Source of the DNA: VXYL01 sp963665195 | GTDB taxonomy: Bacteria > Pseudomonadota > Gammaproteobacteria > Pseudomonadales > Azotimanducaceae | Length of the DNA stretch: 64,000 bases | Direction of reading: 5' to 3' | NCBI GenBank assembly: GCA_963665195.1 | Contig: OY762070.1 | Span: forward strand, 4,154,001 to 4,218,000 | Part shown: piece by piece, positions 8,415 through 17,700 of the stretch | Position numbering within the stretch: position 1 is the stretch's first letter | Layout of the letters: the number at the start of each line of letters is the position of its first letter | The notes under the pieces: generated by a model | Told to the model about the DNA's origin: nothing | Seen by the model: only the letters and a program-made list of their open reading frames with translations | Databases searched by the model: none | Translations under genes and position numbers: made by a program

Positions 8415-9060
8415 GAGCTTGTCCTTGCCACCAGCTCATCTCCGACCGGCTGCCGAAGCTCCGTGTGCAAGGCAGCCTGCTGCGGCGACGAGCAGCGCGG
8501 CTCACGTCGTCATGTCATTCAGGGATCGTGGCGACCTAGACCAGCCGGCCACGAAACCCGGCGATCTTCCCCTTTGGCCCACCGTAGCGCGGCGCCGAGC
8601 TGCCGTTGCACGCGCAGGAAGGCGTACCGCCTAGCGCGGGGGACCCTGGCGCAACCTGCCGAAGACCGGCTGCATGACGAAGCCTGAGGGTCGGCAACCA
8701 CGCCCACGGCCTGGACGGCGAGCAGGTAGGCGAAGCCGCAAATGCCCGCCTCGGCGGCCAGCCTTCGGAAGAAGGTCGCCTTGACGATCCATCTCGCCAG
8801 TTGCGGGGCGATCAGCGATGCCGCCCCGCCGCCGAGCGCGGCCATGGCTACCAAGGTCACCGCAGCGCCGATCCGCATCAAGCCGTCGACGGCGGCAACG
8901 CACACGAACCGGAGGCGCAGCCGAAGTTTGGAGTGCGGCACGATCCCGGGGGGCCACCAGCGCCGGGCGCGAGGTGAGCGCGACCGGCAAGCCGCCCAGC
9001 CAGATGGCCGCGTACTTGTCGCCCCCCGAGGACCCGCGCCAAAGCGCGCACGCCGAGGTT
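8415..9060 (-). pseudogene. Polysaccharide flippase remnant b
   Basis: Minus-strand pieces in several frames match the flippase family: WLGGLPVALTSRPALVAP, then VTLVAMAALGGGAASLIAP, AEAGICGFAYLLAVQAVGVV, FLRVQRQLGAALRW, and finally LHTELRQPVGDEL, which matches the C-terminal LHRELRQPAADAL of other copies. The order is right but the frame changes several times and the region between FLRVQR and the C-terminal piece is largely deleted. It is not functional. Confidence 0.6.
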
Positions 9061-9143
9061 GTCGTCGCCGGTGAGCAAGCGCGGGGGCCACCCGATGCAG
9101 CACGCCTCGTCAAGCACGGCGTGCGTCCGGCCCGACGTTCGAC

Positions 9144-9172
9144 TTGACCAGTGAGTGCTGCCGTCCTATGGT
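9144..9172 (+). promoter_or_regulatory. Sigma70-type promoter of DUF4365 copy B
   Basis: TTGACC at 9144-9149 and TATGGT at 9167-9172 are separated by 17 bases. The same two hexamers with the same spacing precede the full DUF4365 gene (11602-11630), although the spacer bases differ, which supports a real promoter. Confidence 0.6.
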
Positions 9173-9252
9173 CAGCCGAGAGAGGCACACGCTCCCCATC
9201 GGTCGGCGGACTAGCTCGTGTGGCCCGGTCACGACTGCCAGGAGAGCGAGAC

Positions 9253-9405
9253 GTGAAGATCGATGCCCGGTGGAAGGCGATGGCGGCTCTTTCCGATGCT
9301 CAGCGCAAAGAGAGGCTGTCAGTCTCGTGGCTGGCGGCCATGGCCTCCGTGGCGGGACTTGCGTGCGACGAGCCGAAGTCCGACACTGACAGCATCGACT
9401 TGATA
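9253..9405 (+). pseudogene. DUF4365 nuclease gene, 5' fragment (copy B)
   Basis: GTG 9253 follows AGGAGAGCGAGAC and opens a frame nearly identical to the first ~50 residues of the intact copy at 11711, ending at DSIDL. Beyond about 9405 the DNA is the 3' end of a methyltransferase gene on the other strand. The catalytic half is missing. Its missing 3' part resembles the stand-alone fragment at 4078-4671. Confidence 0.8.
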
Positions 9406-10157
9406 GACACCGCCACGCGCGGCGCAACTCCAACAAGCCAGTCGATCCAGTTCGACCAGCACCTTGTGCCGGAATGCGTGGATGCCAAGCATGCCGCAGA
9501 TTCGCGTGAGCGGCGGGAAGACGCACAGGCTCCGCCGAACAACCGAGAACCGGGCCCGTTGCACCAGCGCATCCATGTAGCCGAGCGGAATCCTTCTCTC
9601 GCGTTTGGTTGCGTCCGGTCTCGGCCTGCGCCAATCGCCCATGGAGGTCATCGGCTCCCGCCCGAGCACATGCCCGCCCGTTGCCAGCACGCGCCACATC
9701 TCGGACACGACGAAGGTCACGTTGGCGATGTGGTGCAGCGTGCCGAGGCAAGTGATCAGATCGAAGGTCCCATCGGCGAAAAGGAACACGCCGCTGCTCA
9801 CGGGCTTCACATACTCGCACGGCACACCGGCGATGGTCTCCTGTGCGAATGCGTAACGGATGGCTCCAGTACCGTGATCCGTTCGATGCGATCAAGTATC
9901 GGTATCAAGTCCGAGCCATGCGCCCCCAACGCCGAGGACGTGCCGAAAGTCGCCGCTCGGCAGGTGCGGTATCCGTGCCTCCTGTTGAGCGCATGGTAGG
10001 GATACGCATGCGGATTCTGTTCATCCGCCCCGTGCGCCGTGAACATGCCAGCGTAGGCCTCCATCTCGTCGTCGAACCAGGCCTCGACCTCATCGGTGTC
10101 GAAGTCATCGCCCCACAGGAGTTCGCCGGAGAAATACGGCTCGATCCCTTCGTTCAT
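9406..10157 (-). pseudogene. Class I SAM-dependent methyltransferase, frameshifted and 3'-truncated
   Basis: ATG 10157 follows GAGG and starts NEGIEPYFSGELLWGDDFD, then WFDDEMEAYAGMF and, in eroded form, the glycine-rich SAM motif region and DLIPILDRIERITVLEPS. The sense frame shifts near 9820 and continues as CEYVKPVSSGVFLFADGTFD, LITCLGTLHHIANVTF and EMWRVLATGGHVL, the post-motif II/III block of type-11 methyltransferases. The gene then runs into the DUF4365 5' fragment, so its natural end is missing. Its family is often found in polysaccharide clusters, in keeping with the flippase remnants on both sides. It is likely inactive. Confidence 0.7.
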
Positions 10158-10230
10158 GTCGTGTGGCCTCATCCAGTGGCTTCGCCGACTTGCAGCAGGT
10201 GGGTGCAGGAACGCGCCTCCTCTTCCATCC

Positions 10231-11165
10231 CTACTGCCGACGGTGCCGGGAGCGCAGGCGGATCGCCAAGCGCGTTCTCATGCTCGCCGGCGACGACGCC
10301 CTTCCGACTCTGGCCGCGGCCCACCGCAGCGCGTCAGCGGCAGGCTGCCTGAGTTCCCGATGCAAGGCCACCTGCAGCGCCAGGGCGGCGGCGAACAGCG
10401 CCGGCCCGACCACCAACAGCGCGATCAGATGCCCCGTCGCGCCATAGCCGTCCAGCCGTCGCACAAGGGCGTAGCCGGGCGCGAACACGAGCAGGCACGC
10501 GCCCCACGGTGCGCCGAATACGCGGAACGCCGCGCCCAGGGCCCTGCGCCAGCTTCGCACGCACAGGCCGATCACCACCGCGGCGCTGATCGCCCAAGCC
10601 CCGGCGGCCGCCAGCGCCGCGCCCAGGGCCCCCGCCCGCGAAACGGCGACATAGAGCACAGCCGCCGAGACCGCTAGCTGGACCGTCTGCCACGCGAACA
10701 GCGTCGCGAAGCACCGCTGCGCCCGAAGGCAGGCCATGCCGACGCTGATCGCGAAGTAGAACGCGTACATCACGCTCAGCGCCTGGAAGACGCTCACCGC
10801 GGGCGCCCACTTGGTCGCCAGAGCCAGTGCGAGGAACGGCTCCGCCAGAACCAGTTGCAGCAGCGCCGGCGGCACGCACACGGCGCCGAGCAATCGCTGC
10901 ACCCGCAGGAAGGCATCCGCCTAGCGCAGAGGGTCTCGTTCAACCTGCCGAAGATCGGCTGCATGACGAAGCCGAGGCGCCCGGCGACCACGCCCACGGC
11001 TTGGGCGGGGAACATGTAGGCGAAGCCGTAGATGCCCGCCTCGGCGTCGCCGGCGACGAAGCCCACCACGCCGACCGGGAGGAACAGGTCGCCCCATGCG
11101 CGTAATGCCCCGCAGCACCCCGGGTACTCAACGTAGGCGCTGAGCAGGAGCGCCACCGCGAGCGG
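10231..11165 (-). pseudogene. Polysaccharide flippase remnant c (C-terminal half, frameshifted)
   Basis: From about 11165 the minus strand reads ALLLSAYVEYPG, then AGIYGFAYMFPAQAVGVVAG and LGFVMQPIFGRL in one frame, and after a shift near 10900 VQRLLGAVCVPPALLQLVLA, KWAPAVSVFQALSVMYAFYF and so on to a stop at 10231. The second frame alone is 223 residues with several membrane helices. The N-terminal half of the ~480-residue flippase is absent. Copy e (19.2-20.1 kb) begins at a similar point. Confidence 0.7.
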
Positions 11166-11174
11166 CATGGGCAC

Positions 11175-11600
11175 CGCATTGACCCGCTGTCGGGGAGGCT
11201 ACTAGGCCGCAACCGCGGGGTCAGCTCCGATATGGGCGGGCCCCCAAAGCTGCCGTCGCCGCCAGCGTTGACGTGCATGCCAAGCACCGTGGCATGGCTG
11301 AGACCACCAGCGCGGAACACCAGCGCTCCGCGGATTCCCAAGTCCAAACCGCAGCCTAGCGACCAAGCCAAGCGGCCAGCCACCCATGGCGCATTCCGGC
11401 CTGCCGGCCTCATGACATCTCCGAGCCGTCGCAAGGGGCATACCGGACGCCGGCACTCGGAGGGCGCATTTCTCCTGCGCGTCCGGCTAACTTGCCGGTG
11501 GCCTCCGTTCGGGTGGCCCGCTGTTCTACGGCGTATGGACTGGCGGTGCCTACCCTCTAACGGCGCGAGGGTCGCTCTTGCACACGGCCGGACAGTTCGC
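11175..11600. other. Unassigned stretch between flippase remnant c and the DUF4365 pair
   Basis: About 425 bases. On the minus strand the frame covering 11230-11380 reads GALVFRAGGLSHATVLGMHV, which looks protein-like but matches nothing I recognise. No start, SD or complete gene is evident. Confidence 0.4.
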
Positions 11601-11601
11601 C

Positions 11602-11630
11602 TTGACCAGTGGACGCCGCCGCCCTATGGT
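11602..11630 (+). promoter_or_regulatory. Sigma70-type promoter of the DUF4365 operon
   Basis: TTGACC at 11602-11607 and TATGGT at 11625-11630 are spaced by 17 bases. Transcription would begin near 11637, giving a leader of about 75 bases before the TTG start at 11711. Both hexamers and the spacing are conserved in the partial copy at 9144-9172. Confidence 0.65.
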
Positions 11631-11710
11631 CAATCAACAGAGGCACACGCTCCCCATCGGTCGGCGGACTAGCTCGTGTGGCCCGGTCACGACTGCTAGG
11701 AGAGCGAGAC

Positions 11711-12466
11711 TTGGAGATCGATGCCCGGTGGACGGCGATGGCGGCTCTTTCCGACGCTCAGCGCAAAGAGAGACTGTCAGTCTCATGGCTGGCGGCCATG
11801 GCCTCCGTGGCTGGGCTCGCGTGGTACGAGCCGCAGCCCGACGTCGACAGCATCGACTTGACGCTCTCGGCCAAAGGGCCGCTGCGGCCTAAGCTCGACG
11901 TTCAGATGAAGGCCACCGCCAACGCCGACATTCGCGATGGCGTTCTGTCCTTTCGGCTTGGGCGCAAGAACTACGATGACCTTCGGGAGCAGCGGGCGAT
12001 ACCCCTGATTCTGGTTGTTGTCGAGCTCCCGGAACTGGACTCCGAGTGGATGGACTTCGGGGACGCGGAGCTCCTCCTCCGCCGCCGGGCGTGGTGGGCT
12101 TCGCTCCGTGGCGCCGAGCCGATCACCACGAAGACCAGAACGGTCGTCGTCCGCCACCGACTGGACGTGAATGTACTGATCGATCTGATGGTGCAGGTGA
12201 GCGGGGTAAGCTGTGAAGAACGTCAGCGGAGAAGACTTGGTCCGGGTGGTCCCAGCGTCCCTGCGCACGTATCTCGAGCGAGGTGGCTGGTCCGTGGCAG
12301 GAGAGCTGGCCAACGGCGAAGGCGTGCTTTACGAGCTGCCCGGCTGCCCCAACGCGGTTCTTGTGCCTCGTTCCAACGATCTTGGGGACTACGCCATTCG
12401 AATGGCGGAGAACGTCGCCCTGCTGGCCGATCACGAGAACAGGGGTCCCGATACGGTGCTGCATGA
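11711..12466 (+). CDS. DUF4365 domain PD-(D/E)xK-like nuclease (3' end frameshifted)
   Basis: TTG 11711 follows AGGAGAGCGAGAC. The first ~165 residues form a DUF4365 domain, a PD-(D/E)xK nuclease-like family found in defence islands: E20 in RKERLSVSWL, D46/D49 in DVDSIDL, and Q65/K67 in LDVQMKAT are the likely catalytic set. The natural C-terminus, seen in copy A, should be about residue 172 with a TGA overlapping the partner's GTG. Here one base is missing (GAGCGGGG against GAGGGAGGG), so translation runs ~85 codons further, out of frame over the partner gene, to 12466. The nuclease core is intact. The tail would be basic and unrelated, and may affect coupling to the next gene. It is probably a DNA-acting effector working with the downstream product. 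Confidence 0.75.
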   Translation: MEIDARWTAMAALSDAQRKERLSVSWLAAMASVAGLAWYEPQPDVDSIDLTLSAKGPLRPKLDVQMKATANADIRDGVLSFRLGRKNYDDLREQRAIPLILVVVELPELDSEWMDFGDAELLLRRRAWWASLRGAEPITTKTRTVVVRHRLDVNVLIDLMVQVSGVSCEERQRRRLGPGGPSVPAHVSRARWLVRGRRAGQRRRRALRAARLPQRGSCASFQRSWGLRHSNGGERRPAGRSREQGSRYGAA

Positions 12467-13013
12467 CCTGGTGGCCACTCACGAGGATGTACTTCGCATC
12501 CACGTTAGTGCCACCGAGCCTAGCGGCTCGATCCCGTTGATCAACGGGGCACCACTCGTAGAAAAGACGAGAGCACTTCTGCGCACCGCTGCTCGTGCTG
12601 CGAAGCGCGACATGAGCAGCCCGGCATTAGGAGGGATTCGGCAGTACATGGACTCTCTGCGCATCGGTCCTGCCGAACGCGGCAGTCTCGTCTTGCCGAT
12701 CTACTCGCCAGTCTTCGTCGAGCCGATGAGTAACGAAGGAGACGCAACCGACCACCTGCCCCGCCGGGCAATGACGACCCTGGTGGCAGCGCTAGACGAT
12801 GCGATGGAGATTGCAAAGAACGGGCTCAAGCGGCCTTCGGAGTGGGCAAATGACCAGGGATCAGTCCCACTGGTAACGACCGAAGAAATCTGTGCTCCTG
12901 TCACTGGTCTGATAGAAGTCGGAGGCAGAGTGACATTCTCCGTCGATTGGGCGCTTGCACTCGACCAGCCCTGCGCTCGCTACAGAAAGAACGTTCGAGC
13001 AAAGGCATGCTGA
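12213..13013 (+). CDS. DUF4365-partner protein of unknown function
   Basis: GTG 12213 is the partner start; in copy A it overlaps the nuclease stop as GTGA. The 266 codons read KNVSGEDLVRVVPASLRTYL, then DLGDYAIRMAENVALLADHE, a mid region TEPSGSIPLINGAPL with helix-rich LVEKTRALLRTAARAAKRDM, and VLPIYSPVFVEP. I do not recognise a named domain. The same order (DUF4365 gene, then this gene) in at least two copies means the pair is a unit. The sense frame seems to leave this ORF near 12965: DWALALDQP continues better in the next frame (12967-13299), so the last ~15 residues here are probably wrong and the true product about 360 residues. Confidence 0.65.
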   Translation: MKNVSGEDLVRVVPASLRTYLERGGWSVAGELANGEGVLYELPGCPNAVLVPRSNDLGDYAIRMAENVALLADHENRGPDTVLHDLVATHEDVLRIHVSATEPSGSIPLINGAPLVEKTRALLRTAARAAKRDMSSPALGGIRQYMDSLRIGPAERGSLVLPIYSPVFVEPMSNEGDATDHLPRRAMTTLVAALDDAMEIAKNGLKRPSEWANDQGSVPLVTTEEICAPVTGLIEVGGRVTFSVDWALALDQPCARYRKNVRAKAC

Positions 13014-13299
13014 ACGGCTGAAGGAAGCGATGAAGTCGGGCGATTCGGAGGGCCGAGTCGTGGAGGTCGCTGGTCCGGTACTGAGTCCGACGAGGAAGCC
13101 GCATGCCGAATTGGGCGGCGCGGTAGTAGGCGCGTCCATCGGAAAGTCTCGATCTGTCGCATTGGACGGTCTTTCGCCAGAAGACTACTCACGAGCGCTG
13201 CTCGCACACAGGGACCAGCGGGATGTGGCGGCGTACGGCCGATTGCAGCGACGCGGTAGGAGCTGGTGCCTCGACGGGGCGCATGTGTCCCTTCGCTAG
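12967..13299 (+). pseudogene. C-terminal part of the DUF4365-partner, displaced by one base
   Basis: This frame reads PALATERTFEQRHAERLKEA, then VVEVAGPVLSPTRKP and ends LSPEDYSRALLAHRDQRDVA with GRLQRRGRSWCLDG before TAG at 13299. Such a tail (binding-domain strands followed by '..A..aH.....V...G.l.r.gr.w.l') is a natural C-terminus for a larger protein and has no start of its own. It therefore looks like the continuation of the gene at 12213 after a one-base loss or gain. Confidence 0.55.
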
Positions 13300-14030
13300 A
13301 AGCCGCTAAGCGCCCCTGCCCGAAGGCAGGCCATGCCGACGCTGATCACGAAGTAGAACCGTACATCACGCTCAGCGCCTGGAAGACGCTTACCGCAGGC
13401 GCCCACTTGGTCGCCAGAGCCAATGCGAAGAACGGCCCCGCCAGAACCAGCTGCAGCAATGCCACCGGGCGCGCACACCGCGCCGAGCAGTCGCTGCACG
13501 CACGGTGCCACCAGGGATGCCGCCCTGCCGCCCAGCGCCGCCATTGCCACCGAGGTCACCGTCGCCCCCATCTTGGATCAAGCAGTCGGCGCGGCGATGC
13601 GCACGAAGCGCAGGCGCAGGCGCAGTCCCGAGAGCGGCACGATGGCGAACGCCACCAGTGCCGCGCGCAAGGCGCGCGCGGTCAGCAAGCCGCCAAGCCA
13701 GACCGCCGGGTCCTCGTCGTAGGCGGCGAGCAGCAAGCGAAATCGCAAGCAGCATGACGAGGGCAATTCACCCCGGCAGCCGCGACGGCCAGGCGTTCGG
13801 CGACCGGCGCGACTCGCGCCATGGGCTGACCCGATGCCAGCAGCACATCGCCGAAGACCTCGGTCGGCAGGATGCGCAGGAAGGCGGCGACCGCCAAGGC
13901 CGTAGCCGCCACGCCGTAATCGCTCGGCGAGAGGAAGTAGGAGATCGCCAGCACGCCCGCGAGCGCCGCAACCTTGTTGAGCGCCTCTGGCCGACATTCA
14001 AGCGGCGCCGGTGGCGGACGACTTGTAAGC
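13296..14030 (-). pseudogene. Polysaccharide flippase remnant d (N-terminal half, internal deletion)
   Basis: The minus strand shows the flippase N-terminus: EALNKVAALAGVLAISYFLS, PSDYGVAATALAVAAFLRIL and TEVFGDVLLASGQPMARVAP. After frame changes it gives ARALRAALVAFAIVPLSGL and VTSVAMAALGGRAASLVAP. That is joined directly to CVQRLLGAVC, skipping the AEAGIYGFAYM..QPI segment kept in copies b, c and e. It ends after FYFVISVGMACLRA. It is the only remnant here with the N-terminus. Confidence 0.65.
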
Positions 14031-14109
14031 GACACCCGGGTCCACAGGTCGCCGCCTTGATCCGCCGCGTCCGTGCGCTTGGCAGTCGAGTCGACCATGG
14101 AACCGCCTG

Positions 14110-14235
14110 CTCTTCGGCTTCACCGCCATCGCAGACGCGCCCAGGGCCGATCACACCGCCGGTGGTGGCACCAGAGAGGGTGCGCCCGACCGTGGAGACG
14201 CTGAGCTTGAAGCATTTGGGCCGGCCCATGTGCTT
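14110..14235 (-). pseudogene. Integrase-core transposase, N-terminal helix-turn-helix scrap
   Basis: The minus strand reads LSVSTVGRTLSGATTGGVIG, close to the (V/I)S.STVGR(I/T)L..L...GVI.P block that precedes the catalytic core in integrase-type transposases. It lies downstream, in reading direction, of the C-terminal piece at 14345-14690, so the original order is reversed. Only about 40 residues remain. Confidence 0.45.
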
Positions 14236-14344
14236 CGCCGCCCACTGCCCACGTACCGATCACGGCGAGCGGCGACATGCGTCAAGAGTCTGCGGTACAC
14301 CCCCCGCTCTAGTGCGCCTCCGCCATCCTCGCCGCGGAACCTTG

Positions 14345-14690
14345 CGGCGCCGGTCAGGTCGCCTGGGCGGCGAGCGCAGGCCGATCTTCCGGAACAGATC
14401 CGCCCGGGCGCGGTTCACCTCGCGCATCGCGTGCGGTCGCTCGCCGCGTGCGCCGCGCGGTCCAGCGCCGTGAACGTGACGCCCGGCTTGAGGTGCCGCT
14501 CGGCGCCGTCGAGGCCGCGCAGGCGCTCGTGGGGCGTGGACACCTGGTCGTGCAGGCAGTGCCACCGCACGCAGCCGTCGTCGCCGGTCTCCTCGACGGC
14601 GAGCATGCACGGGCGGTGGTAGTTGACGGCCGGCGACAGCACATGCCGCGTGAACGCCGACCGCAGGCGGTCGGTCTCCACCCGCGCCGC
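14345..14690 (-). pseudogene. Integrase-core transposase, C-terminal fragment
   Basis: Minus-strand frame: LSPAVNYHRPCMLAVEETGD, WHCLHDQVSTPHERLRGLDG and AERHLKPGVTFTALDRAAHA, the C-terminal block of the same transposase type as the scrap at 5575-5768, ending in degraded sequence that includes ARADLFRKIGL. It lacks the catalytic aspartates and is inactive. Confidence 0.65.
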
Positions 14691-14735
14691 GAACCGCCTG
14701 GGGATGTGCGCCGTTGTTCAGCCATCCGCTTGGTC

Positions 14736-17700
14736 CTAATCGGGCAAGAAAGCCATACGGCTGACGTGCTCTTCGGCACCATCGGTATAGGCGACCTGAC
14801 CGATGACCGTCCGGGGAACTGGACGTCCGGGGCCGACATCCGGTGGCATTACGAGCTTTTCTCCATGGAGCGTCCAGAGCAGGGCGAGTCTCTTCTGGCG
14901 AAGTCTTGCGTTAAGGGCATTGGCGTCAGCCCAGAGTGACGACGGACCGGCTCCTCGGTACGATGGGTCCGTGTAAGCAAGGTCGCCGGCCTGTTCACTG
15001 AAGCCGCCGGATCCGTCCCACCGGAGCGCAGAGTCTAGCAACGCTTCGGCTGGGACCATCACTGAGGCGTTGTCCCGGGATGCGTCGTACTCCCACTCGC
15101 CGATGACCTCGTTCCAAGCGGGCACGAGGTTTTCGTCTTCGACCTCGACAGCATCGAAGGCGGGACCCCAAGGGTATTCCGCGGCGAAGCCATGGAGGAA
15201 GTGGGGCGCACTTGGTAGCCAGTGGTCGCGTAGGTTACGGGTTCGCAGGTCGTTGTAGGTTGCCTTGACGTGGGCCACCGGAACCAGGAAGCTCTGCAAA
15301 CTCAGCCATAGCTGCCTGTACGCCGGTGGCGGCTCAGAGTCCTTCTCGGCGCCGTCCCACCGGAAATACGCCACCATCCGTCGCAGCCAGTCGTCGCCGC
15401 GGCGCCTCGGGCGCATGAGTTCCTTGAGCGTAGGCACGTTCCCGTGAGCAATCCATCCACCGTACTCGGTGTGCCTCCCGTCTCCAAGTTCTACCGGCGG
15501 ACGGAACGACCAGAACGCTTCGTGCCCGTCTCCATCATCAGGCTTGGGCGGCAGCGTTGGATCGAGTTGTCTCCCGCGGGGCAGAATCAGGGGGCATTCA
15601 CCGCGCTGCTCCTCCCACGACTCGATGCGAGGCACCACATGGTCGTGTAGTCGAGCTGCGAGCTGGTACATGGCGATCCAGGCATATTTCTTCGCGATGC
15701 GCTCGGCCCAGACCGGCTTGGCTCGCCCGCCACCGTGGCGGCCGAGCATTACAGCGTCGTAGTCCTCGCAACCCGAACCGATGTAACCGAGGTCAATGGC
15801 GACTCGCTTGGCGATCCACTTGCCCATGTCGGCTTTGGGTACTTCGTAGGTCCAACAGGACAAGCATCCCATTGCGTACTTGAAGAAGTCGCTGAAAAAC
15901 TCGTCTGGCGTGAACCGAATCGGGTCTGCCCAGGCTTCGATGTCCTCGTCGTTAGGGAATTCGAGAGGCCAATTCGATGCGCCGGTGGTGGCTACGTCCT
16001 CGTGCGATGGTTGTGCGGACGGCTTGCGCGAGAGTTGCCGGTTGAGCTGACAGATGCACCTGATGTGGTCCCTAATGACTGCGTTCTGGAAGTCGTCGGG
16101 AGTGCGCATGTAGCGTTCGTGAAGGCTGATGGCGGTCTCCCGCGCCGCGGCGACATCCATTGACAAGAGCAGAGCGCCGTAGCTGGACAGGAGCACGCGT
16201 TCACGTACGCTGTCGTCGTTGATGTCGGTGAATGCTTCGCACGTCGCTCGTATGATCGCGGGGCAGGCAGCCATGAGGGACGTGGCAGCGCGCGTGGCGG
16301 TATCCCTTACGCGACGGTCCGCCGCAGCGGTGAACCACAGCACGGCGATGGCCCATCGGCTGGCAATCTGCGGTTCGATGGCGTCTAGCGCGAGCTCGTG
16401 GGCGGCCGTTATCAGGGCACGGACGACCAAGCCGGGCTCGAAGCGCTCATGGAGGTAGCGGCACCAGAAGGCGTCGCGGCGCGCCATCGGGATGCTCGAG
16501 AGGAACTTGTGGAACCAAAGCGCGTCGATTGGTGATGCCCGCCAGACGGAGCTAAGGACGGCGTCCACTGCACGGAGAGCTAGTTCGGGCGAACCGAAGG
16601 CCCCGCGAATGAGCTCGGCGGTGGCGGTCGTCAACGAGCCCTGGCTTCTGAACGGGATTGCCTTGAACGCGACCTCCATTAGCTCCCTGCGACACTCCGG
16701 ATCCGTCGCAAGGTCGGGAAGCTCTGTGCCTGGTTGGCGCTCGGGCAAGATCGCAGAGAGTTCGCCGAGAATGCCTCTGTACTTTCGAATCGAGGCGGTG
16801 TCCTTGAGCCATGGACTCAGGAGCTTGAGCAGTCGGTTCCGGTCGGCGAGGTCCTCAGAAGCTATGCGGCTCAACAGCTCCGTGGCGACAAGGAAGTCTC
16901 CGAGGCGCTCAAAGGCTGGTCGAAGGACGCTCCCCTGGTCCCAAGGTACAAGGCCCGTGGCGTCCTGTATCAGGAGCGCCTCGCGGACAAGCCACGTCAA
17001 CGCGGCGTCGGGATTCGCCACGTCGCTCGCGATGACCGAGCGTGCCACTGACCAGGAAAGTGACGTAGCGTGAGTCGCGGCGATTTCCTGCACGATCCTC
17101 ATGAGGCATGTCGTCGACACGCCGACCTGTGCCGTATCGAAGTCCGACGCGAACCGCGACGCCTTGTAGGCGAGGAACTGTCTGACGATATCCGTTCCGC
17201 CGCCGCTCCAGCCGGGAGGTAGCCGATCAGTCCCTTGGGAACGCAGGGTTTCGCAGACCAAACGGAGGTAAAGGGGATTCGACAGCTCCGGCTGGAGAAT
17301 GGGGGCGATGGGCGACCGGAGGCCAAAATGGCCGAAGTATGCCCTGCACGCCTCTCGTTCGATGCCCGCGAACCCTCGATGCTCGACGACCGGGAAGTTG
17401 CGACGATCTGGTAGGCAGTGAGTGAGGAAAGTGGTCTTGCAGACGACGCAGAGCCGCAGGTATGGTCGTGAACGAACTTTCTCCGCCACGCTGGCGAGAT
17501 TGTCTCGCCAGTAGGTTGGAGGCGCTGTTTCGTTGAGTGCGTCGATGCAGAACAGGAGCGGGTGGCCGGTAGCTTCGCCGGCGGCGTTCAGACAGTCTAA
17601 CAATGGGTCCGCCCCGAGTGATCCTGACATCCCTAGGGACTCGGCGATGCGCACCCACGGACTTGGCTCACCGGCGAACTGGTGTCCGAAGACGAGGCAG

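Noticed and set aside
8880..9117. Glycosyltransferase fragment (LLTGDDNLG, similar to LLTGDDKLG at 26.6 kb)
   Set aside because: Nine similar residues only, within a flippase remnant; not enough for an assignment.
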